NCBI GenBank assembly: GCA_029259875.1 | Contig: JAJDEK010000318.1 | Coordinates: forward strand, 1 to 14,123 | Origin: Planctomycetaceae bacterium | Lineage (GTDB): Bacteria; Planctomycetota; Planctomycetia; Planctomycetales; Planctomycetaceae | Length of the DNA: 14,123 nucleotides | Direction of reading: 5' to 3' | Shown: positions 7,721 to 14,123 of the stretch, in pieces | Numbering within the stretch: position 1 is the stretch's first letter | Layout: each line of letters begins with the position of its first letter | The notes under the pieces: generated by a model | Seen by the model: only the letters and a program-made list of their open reading frames with translations | Database searches by the model: none | Told to the model about the DNA's origin: nothing | Made by a program: the position numbers and the translations under genes

Positions 7721-8155
7721 TTATGATTTTGGCTCTTCTTCAACAGCCTCTGATTCATCAGGACTATCAGGGGATGGTTCCGGTGAGGGATGCGGTTCAG
7801 GATGAGACTGTGTTGGGTAAGGCCTTCTAATCATACCACGAACTGAGTGACCAAATAGAGAGGTAAAGATCAGGATTCCTACGCCCGTTCCCAATAATAA
7901 CCAGACAATAAGCAACATGACCCCTAATTCACGTGGACGCTCTTCTTTTATTTCTTCTGAATCTTGATTCTTATGTTCCAAATCAGAAGCCAAATTTGTA
8001 TCTGTTTGCATGGTAGAATCAGTAGTGACAGACCCAGCCTCCGTATTTTGGGCTGGCAATTGACTTGCCGGATAGCTTAAAAGAAGTAAGGATATTACCA
8101 GCAGGCGAGTCAGGTTTCGTTTTAAGGTACATTGGGCTTGCATTGACATCACCAT
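7721..8155 (-). CDS. Small signal-peptide/single-TM protein with acidic Pro-rich tail, function unknown
   Basis: 144 residues. A signal-peptide-like N-terminus (hydrophobic 17-28, LPAQ near 33-36) is followed by a Thr/Asp/Glu-rich, probably extracytoplasmic, stretch (37-76), one strong transmembrane helix (about 77-101, [20 protein letters not shown]), a short basic segment (RGMIRRPYP) and an acidic proline-rich tail (115-144) that should face the cytoplasm. No known domain. The first ATG (8155) overlaps the stop of the J-domain gene by 7 nt. A second ATG two codons on (8149) makes a TGATG stop-start overlap and is equally likely. Coupling with the J-domain gene and rnpA suggests joint expression, but the role is unknown. 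Confidence 0.75.
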   Translation of the reverse strand: MVMSMQAQCTLKRNLTRLLVISLLLLSYPASQLPAQNTEAGSVTTDSTMQTDTNLASDLEHKNQDSEEIKEERPRELGVMLLIVWLLLGTGVGILIFTSLFGHSVRGMIRRPYPTQSHPEPHPSPEPSPDSPDESEAVEEEPKS

Positions 8156-9063
8156 ACTTTCGACCGTGGATCTTCTTGATCCAATTGCTTTAGTTGCTCA
8201 TAAAGGGAACGTTCTTGATCACTGAGGTTTTTAGGAGCGACTATTTTAATCGAGCAGATTTGATCTCCCGTTTTTTTTGTTTTCTGGTCAAGGACTCCTT
8301 TTCCACGCAGGCGTAATTTTGCTCCACTCGATGTTCCCGCTGGAATTGTGACAGTGACTTCGCCTTCTGTTAACGTGGGGACGTCTACTTTGGAACCTAA
8401 GGCCGCTTCACTGAGGGTAATTGGTACATCCAGAACTAGATTGCTGCGATCCCTTTTGAAGTAAGGGTGGCTGCCTACCTTGATTGTAATCAATAAATCT
8501 CCAGCCGGCCCTCCATGGGCTCCAGGACTTCCCTGACCACCAAGCCTGACTACCGATCCATTGTCTACGCCTGCTGGAATTTTGACTGTCAATCGCTCGG
8601 AAGATCCCCCTTTTTGAAGACTGACCTCGTGTTCGCCTCCGACAGCAGCCAGATGAAATGGGATCTCGATCTGCAAGCGTTTAGACTCTCCTTTTTGTGG
8701 ACGTGGTTGTGCACGTTTTCCGCCACGAAATGAACCTCCAAAGAGATCACCCAAATCAATGCCACCGCCACCGAACAGGTCATCCAGATCGACTGGACCT
8801 GCTCCCCCTGATTGATAATGACCTCCACCCGGTCCTGCTTGCTGGAATGAGTGACCGAATTGATCGTACTGCTTGCGCTTATCCTCGTCACGCAGGACCT
8901 CGTAGGCTTCTTGTACCTCTTTAAATTTCTGATCTGCTGATTTATCATCAGGAGCCATATCAGGATGATATTTTCTGGACAGTGTCCGATACGCCTTTTT
9001 GATTTCGTCAGCACTGGCGCTACGGGAAATTTCCAGGATATCGTAGTAATCGCGTTTGTTCAT
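8149..9063 (-). CDS. J-domain co-chaperone of the CbpA/type II DnaJ class
   Basis: 304 residues from the chosen ATG. The J domain spans about 4-70 ([21 protein letters not shown]...) with the HPD motif at H33-P34-D35 that stimulates DnaK ATPase. A Gly-rich region with [10 protein letters not shown] and DLGDLFGG repeats (about 75-122) follows, then two beta-sandwich substrate-binding domains ([36 protein letters not shown]) and a C-terminal helix. There is no CxxCxGxG zinc finger, which separates it from DnaJ proper. It should work with DnaK in the cytoplasm. An in-frame TTG at 9090 would add nine residues, but the ATG at 9063 gives the canonical J-domain start. Neither has a clear Shine-Dalgarno site. 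It heads the operon with the TM protein, rnpA and yidD. No dnaK or grpE is nearby and no CIRCE element was seen. Confidence 0.93.
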   Translation of the reverse strand: MNKRDYYDILEISRSASADEIKKAYRTLSRKYHPDMAPDDKSADQKFKEVQEAYEVLRDEDKRKQYDQFGHSFQQAGPGGGHYQSGGAGPVDLDDLFGGGGIDLGDLFGGSFRGGKRAQPRPQKGESKRLQIEIPFHLAAVGGEHEVSLQKGGSSERLTVKIPAGVDNGSVVRLGGQGSPGAHGGPAGDLLITIKVGSHPYFKRDRSNLVLDVPITLSEAALGSKVDVPTLTEGEVTVTIPAGTSSGAKLRLRGKGVLDQKTKKTGDQICSIKIVAPKNLSDQERSLYEQLKQLDQEDPRSKVW

Positions 9064-9423
9064 GGATTTGAAATTCGTTTTAACTTTCAAGCGTCAAATA
9101 AATAAGTGGGTTGACTTAAAGTGCCAGGGAGCCTGAAAACACGCAGTTCTTTCAGACGATCGATGAAAACTCAAGTAATAAAACAAATGCCGCTAGACTT
9201 TAGTGGCTCTTGAATGATTCGTTGGCTGTCTTTCAGTTGGAAGCATTCTACGTTTGAAATTAACTGGTTTTCAAGCTAGCTCATTTATAACTCTGTATAA
9301 TCGACTCTTTTATTTTGAGATTACGGAACAAATTGATTCTTTGACGGAGGTTATCAGCCTAGAATGCCAATACTTCACTTTTTATTAGGCCGGATTGACT
9401 CGACTGATTGGAAAACAGCCTAA
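9064..9423. other. Divergent intergenic region between J-domain and ABC permease genes
   Basis: A 360-nt AT-rich gap that must carry promoters for both directions. A TATAAT at 9296-9301 lies about 120 nt before the permease start, but no acceptable -35 is correctly spaced. No heat-shock inverted repeat, RNA gene or short conserved gene is visible. Confidence 0.5.
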
Positions 9424-10776
9424 ATGTTAAAATTCGCTATACGAAATCTTCTGAGCCGTTCAGTTCGTTCTTTATTATGTTTAATGGGATTGACCATTGC
9501 GATTGCAGGCATGGTGGGGTTGTTTTCTATCGCTGGGGGGCTGGAAGAGACCGTTTCCCAGACTTTTGGTAGAATTAAGGGAATTGTAGCCATGCAGCCA
9601 GGCGCCCCAATCCCCTTGTTTTCAAGGATTCCACGGTCTTGGGGAGAAGAAATCGGCGAAATTTCAGGAATCGCGATTGTTAATCCTGAAATCTGGTCTC
9701 GAGTCAATATGATTGAAGATAAGCCGGTCATCAGTCCTCCCCGGTTTTTATTTGGGACCGAATTGCCTTCTCGATTACAACTAAAACATGGCATCTATCG
9801 TGATGCTATTTATGACGGGCGGTTTTTATCTCTGGAAGATCAAGGGACTTTGAATACAGTTGTTAGTCGACAAATTGCTGAACAACATCACAAACAAGTG
9901 GGTGATATTATTAGCGTCAATGGTCAGGCAATGACGATTGTCGGACTTTACGAATGTGGTTCAATGCTGCTCGATGTGGCCATCATTCTGGATATCGATG
10001 TGGTTCGTGATATCACGCGATTCGATCCCAATAGTGTTAGTTGTTTCTATCTTGAACAGTCGGGAGAGGTCAATAATGATCTGCTTGTAAAAAATATCAA
10101 AGATCATTTTCGAGGTCGTGAATTGGCATCCTGGCAACCAGCATCTTTAGCACTCGCCAATTCGTCACAGTCCAACATTCTCAAAGATTTTGTCAACGCC
10201 ATTGATCAGAGTTTGAAGGGGAGTTCTGATAAGACCCCAGTAGAAGACAAGGCCAATGCCAAAGGAAAGCAAAATCAATCAACTGATGCTGATGCAAAGA
10301 TAGCGGAATCTGATCAGCAACAAAGCGCGCTAGAAGTTCGGTCTGCCGCAGATTGGGGGGAACGATTGGAAACATTCACCGCGGATCTAGATATCTTTCT
10401 CGGTTTAATGACGGGCATTGGTGTTTTAATCGCCATGCTTAGCATCATTAATACGATGTTAATGAGTGTCATGGAACGAATCGTAGACTTCGGAATTCTA
10501 AAAGCGAACGGATGGTCGAACCGGGATGTGATGCTATTGATTACGGCTGAAAGTTCTTTACTCGGTGTATTTGGTGGTATTCTCGGTTGCATTTTAGGGC
10601 TAATCGCAATCGTGATTGTGAATTGGAAATTTGTAAATCAGGTTCATCTTTATGCCAGCCCAGGTTTACTGTTGTTCGGAGTTGTGTTTAGTACTCTGCT
10701 AGGAATTTCTGGCGGACTATATCCTGCCTGGTGGACGACACGCATGACTCCCATTGATGCCATCCGTCGTGGCTAA
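9424..10776 (+). CDS. ABC transporter permease, MacB/LolC-FtsX type
   Basis: 450 residues with the four-helix topology of MacB/LolCE-type permeases: one helix near the N-terminus (about 15-38, LLCLMGLTIAIAGMVGLFSI), a long extracytoplasmic domain (about 40-320), then three helices (about 322-347, 370-398, 411-437). The FtsX-type C-terminal domain is clear: IINTMLMSVMERIVDFGILKA, GWSNRDV and the closing YPAWWTTRMTPIDAIRRG. Such permeases with their ATPase work as mechanotransmitters that move lipoproteins, peptides or drugs from the periplasmic side. A Lys/Asp/Gln/Ser-rich low-complexity stretch (about 257-303) precedes the second helix and is not a family feature. The ATPase gene follows 50 nt downstream, clearly a partner. 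No LolA/LolB or MacA-like adaptor gene is present to define the cargo. Confidence 0.92.
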   Translation: MLKFAIRNLLSRSVRSLLCLMGLTIAIAGMVGLFSIAGGLEETVSQTFGRIKGIVAMQPGAPIPLFSRIPRSWGEEIGEISGIAIVNPEIWSRVNMIEDKPVISPPRFLFGTELPSRLQLKHGIYRDAIYDGRFLSLEDQGTLNTVVSRQIAEQHHKQVGDIISVNGQAMTIVGLYECGSMLLDVAIILDIDVVRDITRFDPNSVSCFYLEQSGEVNNDLLVKNIKDHFRGRELASWQPASLALANSSQSNILKDFVNAIDQSLKGSSDKTPVEDKANAKGKQNQSTDADAKIAESDQQQSALEVRSAADWGERLETFTADLDIFLGLMTGIGVLIAMLSIINTMLMSVMERIVDFGILKANGWSNRDVMLLITAESSLLGVFGGILGCILGLIAIVIVNWKFVNQVHLYASPGLLLFGVVFSTLLGISGGLYPAWWTTRMTPIDAIRRG

Positions 10777-10826
10777 GAATTTTTAAGTATGTCACATTTC
10801 AAGTCTTTGCAGAAAGTTACCGTTAT

Positions 10827-11504
10827 ATGATTGAAGTTCGTGATGTAGCGAAAATTCATCAGAGTGGTGAGACTGAAGTGCATGCACTGCAGGGAGTGAG
10901 CTGTCATTTTCCCGGACAGAGGTTTTCATTTATTTTGGGGCCGTCCGGAAGTGGTAAGAGCACTTTGCTTTATTTATTGGGAGCACTTGATGTACCTTCT
11001 GCTGGCGAGATCTTTGTGCAGAATCGATCACTATCCACCTTAAATAATAATGAACGTGACACATATCGTCGTGAAAAGGTTGGATTTGTTTTTCAGAATT
11101 TTAATCTGTTAAAAAATCTCAATGCCTTGGAAAATGTTCTGGCTCCCTATTTACCATTGGGAGTTTCGACAGAGCAAAAGAAACAAGCAGAAGAATTACT
11201 GAAACAGGTTGGGTTGGGTCACCGCATTACACATCGCCCCAGTCAGTTGTCTGGTGGAGAGCAACAACGTGTGGCAATTGCACGTGCTTTATTAAAGCGC
11301 CCCTTGCTCATTCTGGCTGACGAACCAACGGGTGAGTTAGATACAAAAACCGGCGAAGAAATTTTCCATTGCCTGCGGGACATGAGTGAACAATACAAGA
11401 CTACCGTAGTCATCGTGACTCATGACGAACGTTACATTAGAGAAACGGATAATATTCTCAGATTACGAGATGGAAAAATCGCGGAAGAAATCGTAGATCA
11501 ATAG
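10827..11504 (+). CDS. ABC transporter ATP-binding protein, LolD/MacB type
   Basis: 225 residues, a complete nucleotide-binding domain: Walker [10 protein letters not shown] (38-46), Q-loop glutamine Q90 in VFQNFNLL, signature LSGGEQQR (141-148), Walker B LLILADE (160-166) with catalytic E166, D-loop GELD (169-172) and switch histidine H199 in VTHD. Length and the VFQNFNLL and DEPTGELD wording fit the LolD/MacB/FtsE-like branch that pairs with four-helix permeases. It hydrolyses ATP at the cytoplasmic face to drive the preceding permease, and one permease gene implies a homodimer. The ATG at 10827 gives the canonical MIEVRDV start, with no clear Shine-Dalgarno site. Transcription as an operon with the permease is inferred from the 50-nt spacing. 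Confidence 0.95.
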   Translation: MIEVRDVAKIHQSGETEVHALQGVSCHFPGQRFSFILGPSGSGKSTLLYLLGALDVPSAGEIFVQNRSLSTLNNNERDTYRREKVGFVFQNFNLLKNLNALENVLAPYLPLGVSTEQKKQAEELLKQVGLGHRITHRPSQLSGGEQQRVAIARALLKRPLLILADEPTGELDTKTGEEIFHCLRDMSEQYKTTVVIVTHDERYIRETDNILRLRDGKIAEEIVDQ

Positions 11505-11564
11505 CTTAGACATCATTTACGAATATGAATTCTTGCTTCTATATTAGTGCAGAAATTCTAAGCT
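11503..11564. repeat. Nested inverted repeat just after the ABC ATPase stop
   Basis: AGCTTAGA (11503-11510), overlapping the last base of the stop codon, is perfectly complemented by TCTAAGCT (11557-11564). A nested AATAT/ATATT pair lies inside (11522-11526 with 11541-11545). It could form a 62-nt interrupted hairpin at the 3' end of the ABC transcript. There is no following T-run, so it is not a standard intrinsic terminator. Confidence 0.3.
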
Positions 11565-11683
11565 GATGCGAATCCAGCCCCGATCCACGATCTGTGAATC
11601 GGAGCTGAGAATGCAAATTATCAGAATTGTGTACTACGAGGCAAGTATCTTTTGGACTTTAGATCTGAACATCGTAAGAGGAA

Positions 11684-12181
11684 TCAAGCGGTGTCGATTT
11701 TGCCATTATGAGATTTGCGAAATCCAGGGCCTGCTTCTGTTGGTGGAGTGGCATAGACGTTCAAGCGAACAAGCTCCAGGTCAGCTAGATGTCCTTCAAC
11801 TGTGATATAGGCTGAAGCAGGATCATTGGCGTCTGCTGCCTCTGGTTGTTCCAGATAATTAAAATGAAATCGATTGACTGATTCAAATCGGTCGAGTAGT
11901 TGCAATAAGTCGAATTGAAAGCTGGCAGCAACAAATTGACCATCGCGTTGTCCACCAACAATCTCTGTACTTCCCAGGAAGAGGCCCACTTCCCAGTACT
12001 CTTCGGTGAACTGACAGTCGAAGCCAACTCGTCCGACTTCCTCTAATGGATTGAAAATATCTGCAACTTCGTCAACAAAACTGTTGAGCCAGGCAGGACG
12101 ACAATTTAAGTTCATTTGTTCTGAGGAAAAGTGTTCCATTTGTTTCATCAGGTGTTGAATCGGCAAGTGTGAATGGGCCAA
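11684..12181 (-). CDS. Conserved-looking hypothetical protein, function unknown
   Basis: 165 residues, soluble, without signal peptide, transmembrane helix or motif I recognise. The composition (regular alternation of acidic and aromatic residues, such as EEYWEVGLFLGSTEIVGG and DRFESVNRFHFNYLEQPEA) looks like a genuine folded protein. The start is probably TTG at 12179-12181, preceded by GGAG eight nt upstream. The first in-frame ATG (12146-12148, residue 12) lacks a Shine-Dalgarno site. It is transcribed toward the ABC transporter genes and stands alone, with a 179-nt gap to the ABC ATPase stop. That gap contains only the inverted repeat at 11503-11564. Lineage-restricted conservation is likely but unverified. 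Confidence 0.6.
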   Translation of the reverse strand: MAHSHLPIQHLMKQMEHFSSEQMNLNCRPAWLNSFVDEVADIFNPLEEVGRVGFDCQFTEEYWEVGLFLGSTEIVGGQRDGQFVAASFQFDLLQLLDRFESVNRFHFNYLEQPEAADANDPASAYITVEGHLADLELVRLNVYATPPTEAGPGFRKSHNGKIDTA

Positions 12182-12238
12182 CTTAGTATCTCCATCTCAA
12201 TCTTTAAAGTCTCTTAGGTGGTAGTAAAGCGACACAAT

Positions 12239-12450
12239 TGGGTGCGTGAGTTCTAGTCTGTTCTGTAGAGTTAAGTATCGGGGAATTCCCCAGGAATACC
12301 ACACACCAATTCCTCGGTTCCCAGTAGATGATTTGCATCTGGTGTGTGTGAGTGCAAAATTGCCGGAGCGGACTGTCGCACCATTCCCACTACCTACCGG
12401 GGCCGTAGAGGTCAGTCCGATTTTATTGCCTGTTGGGGAGTCGGTTTAAG
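12239..12450. other. G+C-richer block with several inverted repeats: candidate structured RNA or dispersed repeat
   Basis: This block stands out from its AT-rich flanks. It contains GGGGAATTCCCC (12280-12291), CACACACCA paired with TGGTGTGTG (12300-12308 and 12340-12348) with a GATG/CATC hairpin inside (12327-12330 and 12336-12339), and CGGACTG paired with CAGTCCG (12369-12375 and 12413-12419) enclosing a CTAC/GTAG hairpin. The hexamer TTGGGT occurs near both ends. One frame on each strand is open across the block, but the minus-strand frame has no ATG, GTG or TTG at its head and the plus-strand frame (GTG at 12246) has no protein-like pattern. I could not match it to 6S RNA, tmRNA, RNase P RNA or a riboswitch that I know. 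The strand is undetermined. Confidence 0.35.
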
Positions 12451-12600
12451 TTGGGTTATGACAGTTTGACTAATGAAATTGTTGCTGAACTCCTGTTTTG
12501 AGTCATTTAAAATTGAAGTTGAGTCTAAAATGCAAAATCATGCAAAAAATAGATATCTTCATAGTGAGAATTCAATCAGGGAGTCGTTCAAGTCAGTCGT

Positions 12601-12628
12601 TTGACAGTTCTTAGAGGTCGCTTACAAT
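12601..12628 (+). promoter_or_regulatory. Sigma-70-type promoter for argB
   Basis: TTGACA (12601-12606), a 16-nt spacer and TACAAT (12623-12628) match the housekeeping consensus at 11 of 12 positions. Transcription would start near 12635 and leave a leader of about 100 nt before the argB GTG. This is the best promoter in the window. Confidence 0.6.
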
Positions 12629-12666
12629 GAGTTCTTTATGTTTGGTTTTCGGATCGGAGATGAATT

Positions 12667-12709
12667 ATTCCGGAATCAACTATTTCATTAATCGTAATTT
12701 GCATTAATC
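12667..12709 (+). promoter_or_regulatory. Palindrome and direct repeats in the argB leader (operator candidates)
   Basis: Downstream of the predicted promoter are a perfect 10-bp palindrome ATTCCGGAAT (12667-12676) and a direct repeat CATTAATC at 12686-12693 and 12702-12709, spaced 16 nt apart. A TGAATTATTC stretch (12661-12670) partly resembles half of an ArgR-type ARG box but lacks the second half. Regulation by arginine is a reasonable guess, not something the sequence proves. Confidence 0.3.
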
Positions 12710-12737
12710 ATATATCAAAAAGAATGAAAGTCTCACT

Positions 12738-13613
12738 GTGGATAGTGCTGTTCGTAAAGCCGCCGTTTTAATCGAAGCATTAAGCTGGATCCGAAGATTC
12801 CGTGGACGTTATGTCGTAATTAAGCTTGGAGGCAGTGCTCTCGAAGAAGAAACAGCGGTCAAAAGTTTTTTGACTGATGTAATCTTTATGAGAACGGTCG
12901 GTATGCACCCTATTCTCGTTCACGGCGGTGGGAAAGCCATCAGTCAGGCAATGAATTCAGCAGGAATTGAATCTCGATTTGTACATGGACGGCGTTACAC
13001 CGATGAAAAAACATTGGAAATTGCATCTAACGTACTCGCAAACCAGATCAGTGAGTCATTGGCGCAAGAAATCAAATCGCAGGGAGCCAAAGCAGAGCCA
13101 CTTCATTTTGGAACGCGAAACTGTCTTCGTGGAGAACAGTTAACGCTCCAGGCAGAAGATGGTTCGGCAATCGATTTAGGGCATGTCGGCCATGTAACGG
13201 ATGTTGATGAAAGCCTATTAGCAGAAGTTTGTGAGTCAGATGCTATACCTGTCATTCCTTCGGTCGCACTAGATAAATCAGGGCAGAAACTGAATGTCAA
13301 CGCAGATACGGCTGCGGCAGCGTTGGCGCGCATTCTGAAGGCAGAGAAACTAGTTTTTCTCAGTGATGTGCCAGGCATTTTTCTTGATAAAAATGATCCA
13401 CAAACTTTGGTTTCACATCTGGAAACCGAACGCTGTCGTTCATTAATCGCAGACGGAACGATCGATGCAGGCATGGTCCCCAAAGTAGATGCAGCTCTCG
13501 AAGCGTTGGCAAGTGGCGTTGGTAAAGTCCATATTGTTGATGCACGACTACCGCATTCAATCCTGTTGGAAATTTATTCCGATAAGGGAATTGGGACAGA
13601 GATCGTCAAATAA
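12738..13613 (+). CDS. argB: Acetylglutamate kinase
   Basis: 291 residues. It phosphorylates N-acetyl-L-glutamate with ATP, the second step of arginine biosynthesis, in the cytoplasm. Key features: the amino-acid-kinase start [10 protein letters not shown] with K29; the glycine loop VHGGGK (61-66) ; the substrate region [12 protein letters not shown] (82-93); [13 protein letters not shown] (185-197) with catalytic D190; FLSDVPGI (207-214); MVPKVDAAL (246-254) with K249; and [16 protein letters not shown] near the C-terminus. The N-terminal helix (1-20, [15 protein letters not shown]) and the HIVDAR region are the features associated with hexameric, arginine-inhibited enzymes, so feedback inhibition is likely. 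The start is GTG, chosen because it begins the conserved N-helix; the ATG 14 nt upstream is out of frame. No other arg gene is in the window. It ends 4 nt before a convergent gene. Confidence 0.96.
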   Translation: MDSAVRKAAVLIEALSWIRRFRGRYVVIKLGGSALEEETAVKSFLTDVIFMRTVGMHPILVHGGGKAISQAMNSAGIESRFVHGRRYTDEKTLEIASNVLANQISESLAQEIKSQGAKAEPLHFGTRNCLRGEQLTLQAEDGSAIDLGHVGHVTDVDESLLAEVCESDAIPVIPSVALDKSGQKLNVNADTAAAALARILKAEKLVFLSDVPGIFLDKNDPQTLVSHLETERCRSLIADGTIDAGMVPKVDAALEALASGVGKVHIVDARLPHSILLEIYSDKGIGTEIVK

Positions 13614-13617
13614 GAGA

Positions 13618-14106
13618 TCAGTCAGTCGTTTGCTGAATTTTGGGTTCTTCAATCGGTTTTGATATCGAATACTGGATTTCCGGGTGCCGGATCAAACCTC
13701 CCCAGTGAGCGACCACTCCCCAGAAGATGGAAAGTAGTAGCATGCTTACTAAAATGGTCCAACGTTGCCAGCCAGGGATTTTTTCTCCCTGAAATCCTTG
13801 CAGCAAGGCATTGCCGACCACCATCGCCAAAACCACCATCGCCAGTAGACCAGAACGCGCCAGAATCGCATGAAATTCGACGGTCTCTTTTTTGACGCTA
13901 TAACTTTCTTTCAGTAGGTCATAAGCGAGAGGTCCTGAGAAGTAGGCGATAGTTGCCGCTAATAATAGTGTCAAGAAAAGCCAACAGCTGATTTTAAACA
14001 GTCGATCATCTCGGAAAAACTGTGCCAGAATGAAGAGGATCGACAGTCCCCAGCAACCAATAACGGGTATATGAACCGTTAATAGATGAACTTGAGCGGC
14101 GTTCAT
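13618..14106 (-). CDS. Four-helix membrane protein, DUF2231-like, function unknown
   Basis: 162 residues with four predicted transmembrane helices (about 9-30, 38-58, 83-103, 116-134). The N-terminal MNAAQVHLLTVHIPVIG and the C-terminal AHWGGLIRHPEI resemble small membrane proteins of a DUF2231-like type that begin 'hLhLllnHvPviG' and end in 'GGxIrHpEi'. This is recalled family knowledge, not a search result. Histidines H7, H12, H79, H134 and H141 lie near helix ends, so heme or metal binding is possible but unproven. The start is supported by AGG about seven nt before the ATG. The last 20 residues are a polar tail. It converges on argB with a 4-nt gap and no terminator between them. Confidence 0.75.
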   Translation of the reverse strand: MNAAQVHLLTVHIPVIGCWGLSILFILAQFFRDDRLFKISCWLFLTLLLAATIAYFSGPLAYDLLKESYSVKKETVEFHAILARSGLLAMVVLAMVVGNALLQGFQGEKIPGWQRWTILVSMLLLSIFWGVVAHWGGLIRHPEIQYSISKPIEEPKIQQTTD

Positions 14107-14123
14107 TGTCGACCTGTCTTGAT

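Noticed and set aside
9104..9135. TGGCAC-like sequence on the minus strand upstream of the J-domain gene, as a sigma-54 promoter.
   Set aside because: The -12 GC element is missing at the required spacing.
9296..9301. TATAAT as a promoter for the ABC permease.
   Set aside because: No hexamer resembling TTGACA is found 15-19 nt upstream, and a lone TATAAT is expected several times in a window of this size.
12246..12449. 67-codon plus-strand frame with a GTG start, and the opposing minus-strand frame open over the same DNA.
   Set aside because: Neither translation looks like a folded protein, the minus frame has no ATG, GTG or TTG near its head, and the inverted repeats explain the conservation-like composition better.
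170..13900. Other open frames antisense to, or out of frame with, the listed genes (for example within the J-domain, permease and argB genes).
   Set aside because: They overlap well-identified genes and have no independent coding evidence.

Overview
The window looks like an ordinary stretch of chromosome from a planctomycete, probably of the Planctomycetaceae (Gimesia-like). This is inferred from the gene style and not from a database match. The signs are secreted terpene-cyclase-fold and HEAT-like proteins with planctomycete-type signal peptides, many short conserved-looking genes of unknown function, long AT-rich gaps, weak or absent Shine-Dalgarno sites at many starts, and moderate G+C. 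No rRNA, tRNA, CRISPR array, transposase or phage gene was found.

Layout. 1-1840 (minus): the 5' end of an enolase-superfamily enzyme, then a secreted HEAT-like protein. 1841-2478: an AT-rich gap with a possible minus-strand promoter and an inverted repeat. 2479-3411 (plus): a histone-deacetylase-fold enzyme with all catalytic residues, ending 11 nt from a convergent secreted terpene-cyclase-fold protein (3423-4451). Next, all on the minus strand, come a 2Fe-2S ferredoxin (4565-4924) and a universal stress protein (5046-5516). 5517-6013: a gap with a 13-bp inverted repeat ahead of a proline-rich putative lipoprotein (6014-7057, plus).

7070-9063 is a tight minus-strand operon: a zinc-finger-less J-domain co-chaperone, a small signal-peptide/one-TM protein, the RNase P protein (rnpA) and the membrane-insertion factor yidD. 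Stops and starts overlap or nearly touch. The usual rpmH neighbour of rnpA is missing, and chaperone-type genes stand in its place.

9424-11504 (plus) encodes a MacB/LolCDE-type ABC exporter as a permease-ATPase pair. 11684-12181 (minus) is a 165-codon gene of unknown function with a likely TTG start. 12182-12737 has no convincing gene. It holds a G+C-richer block of about 210 bp with several inverted repeats (candidate structured RNA or dispersed repeat), then a strong sigma-70-like promoter and a repeat-containing leader for argB (12738-13613, acetylglutamate kinase of arginine synthesis). 13618-14106 (minus) is a four-helix membrane protein with conserved-looking histidines.

No defence system or large novel cassette is visible. 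The points most worth checking are the 12.24-12.45 kb block, the rnpA context, the argB leader and the two operator-like inverted repeats.
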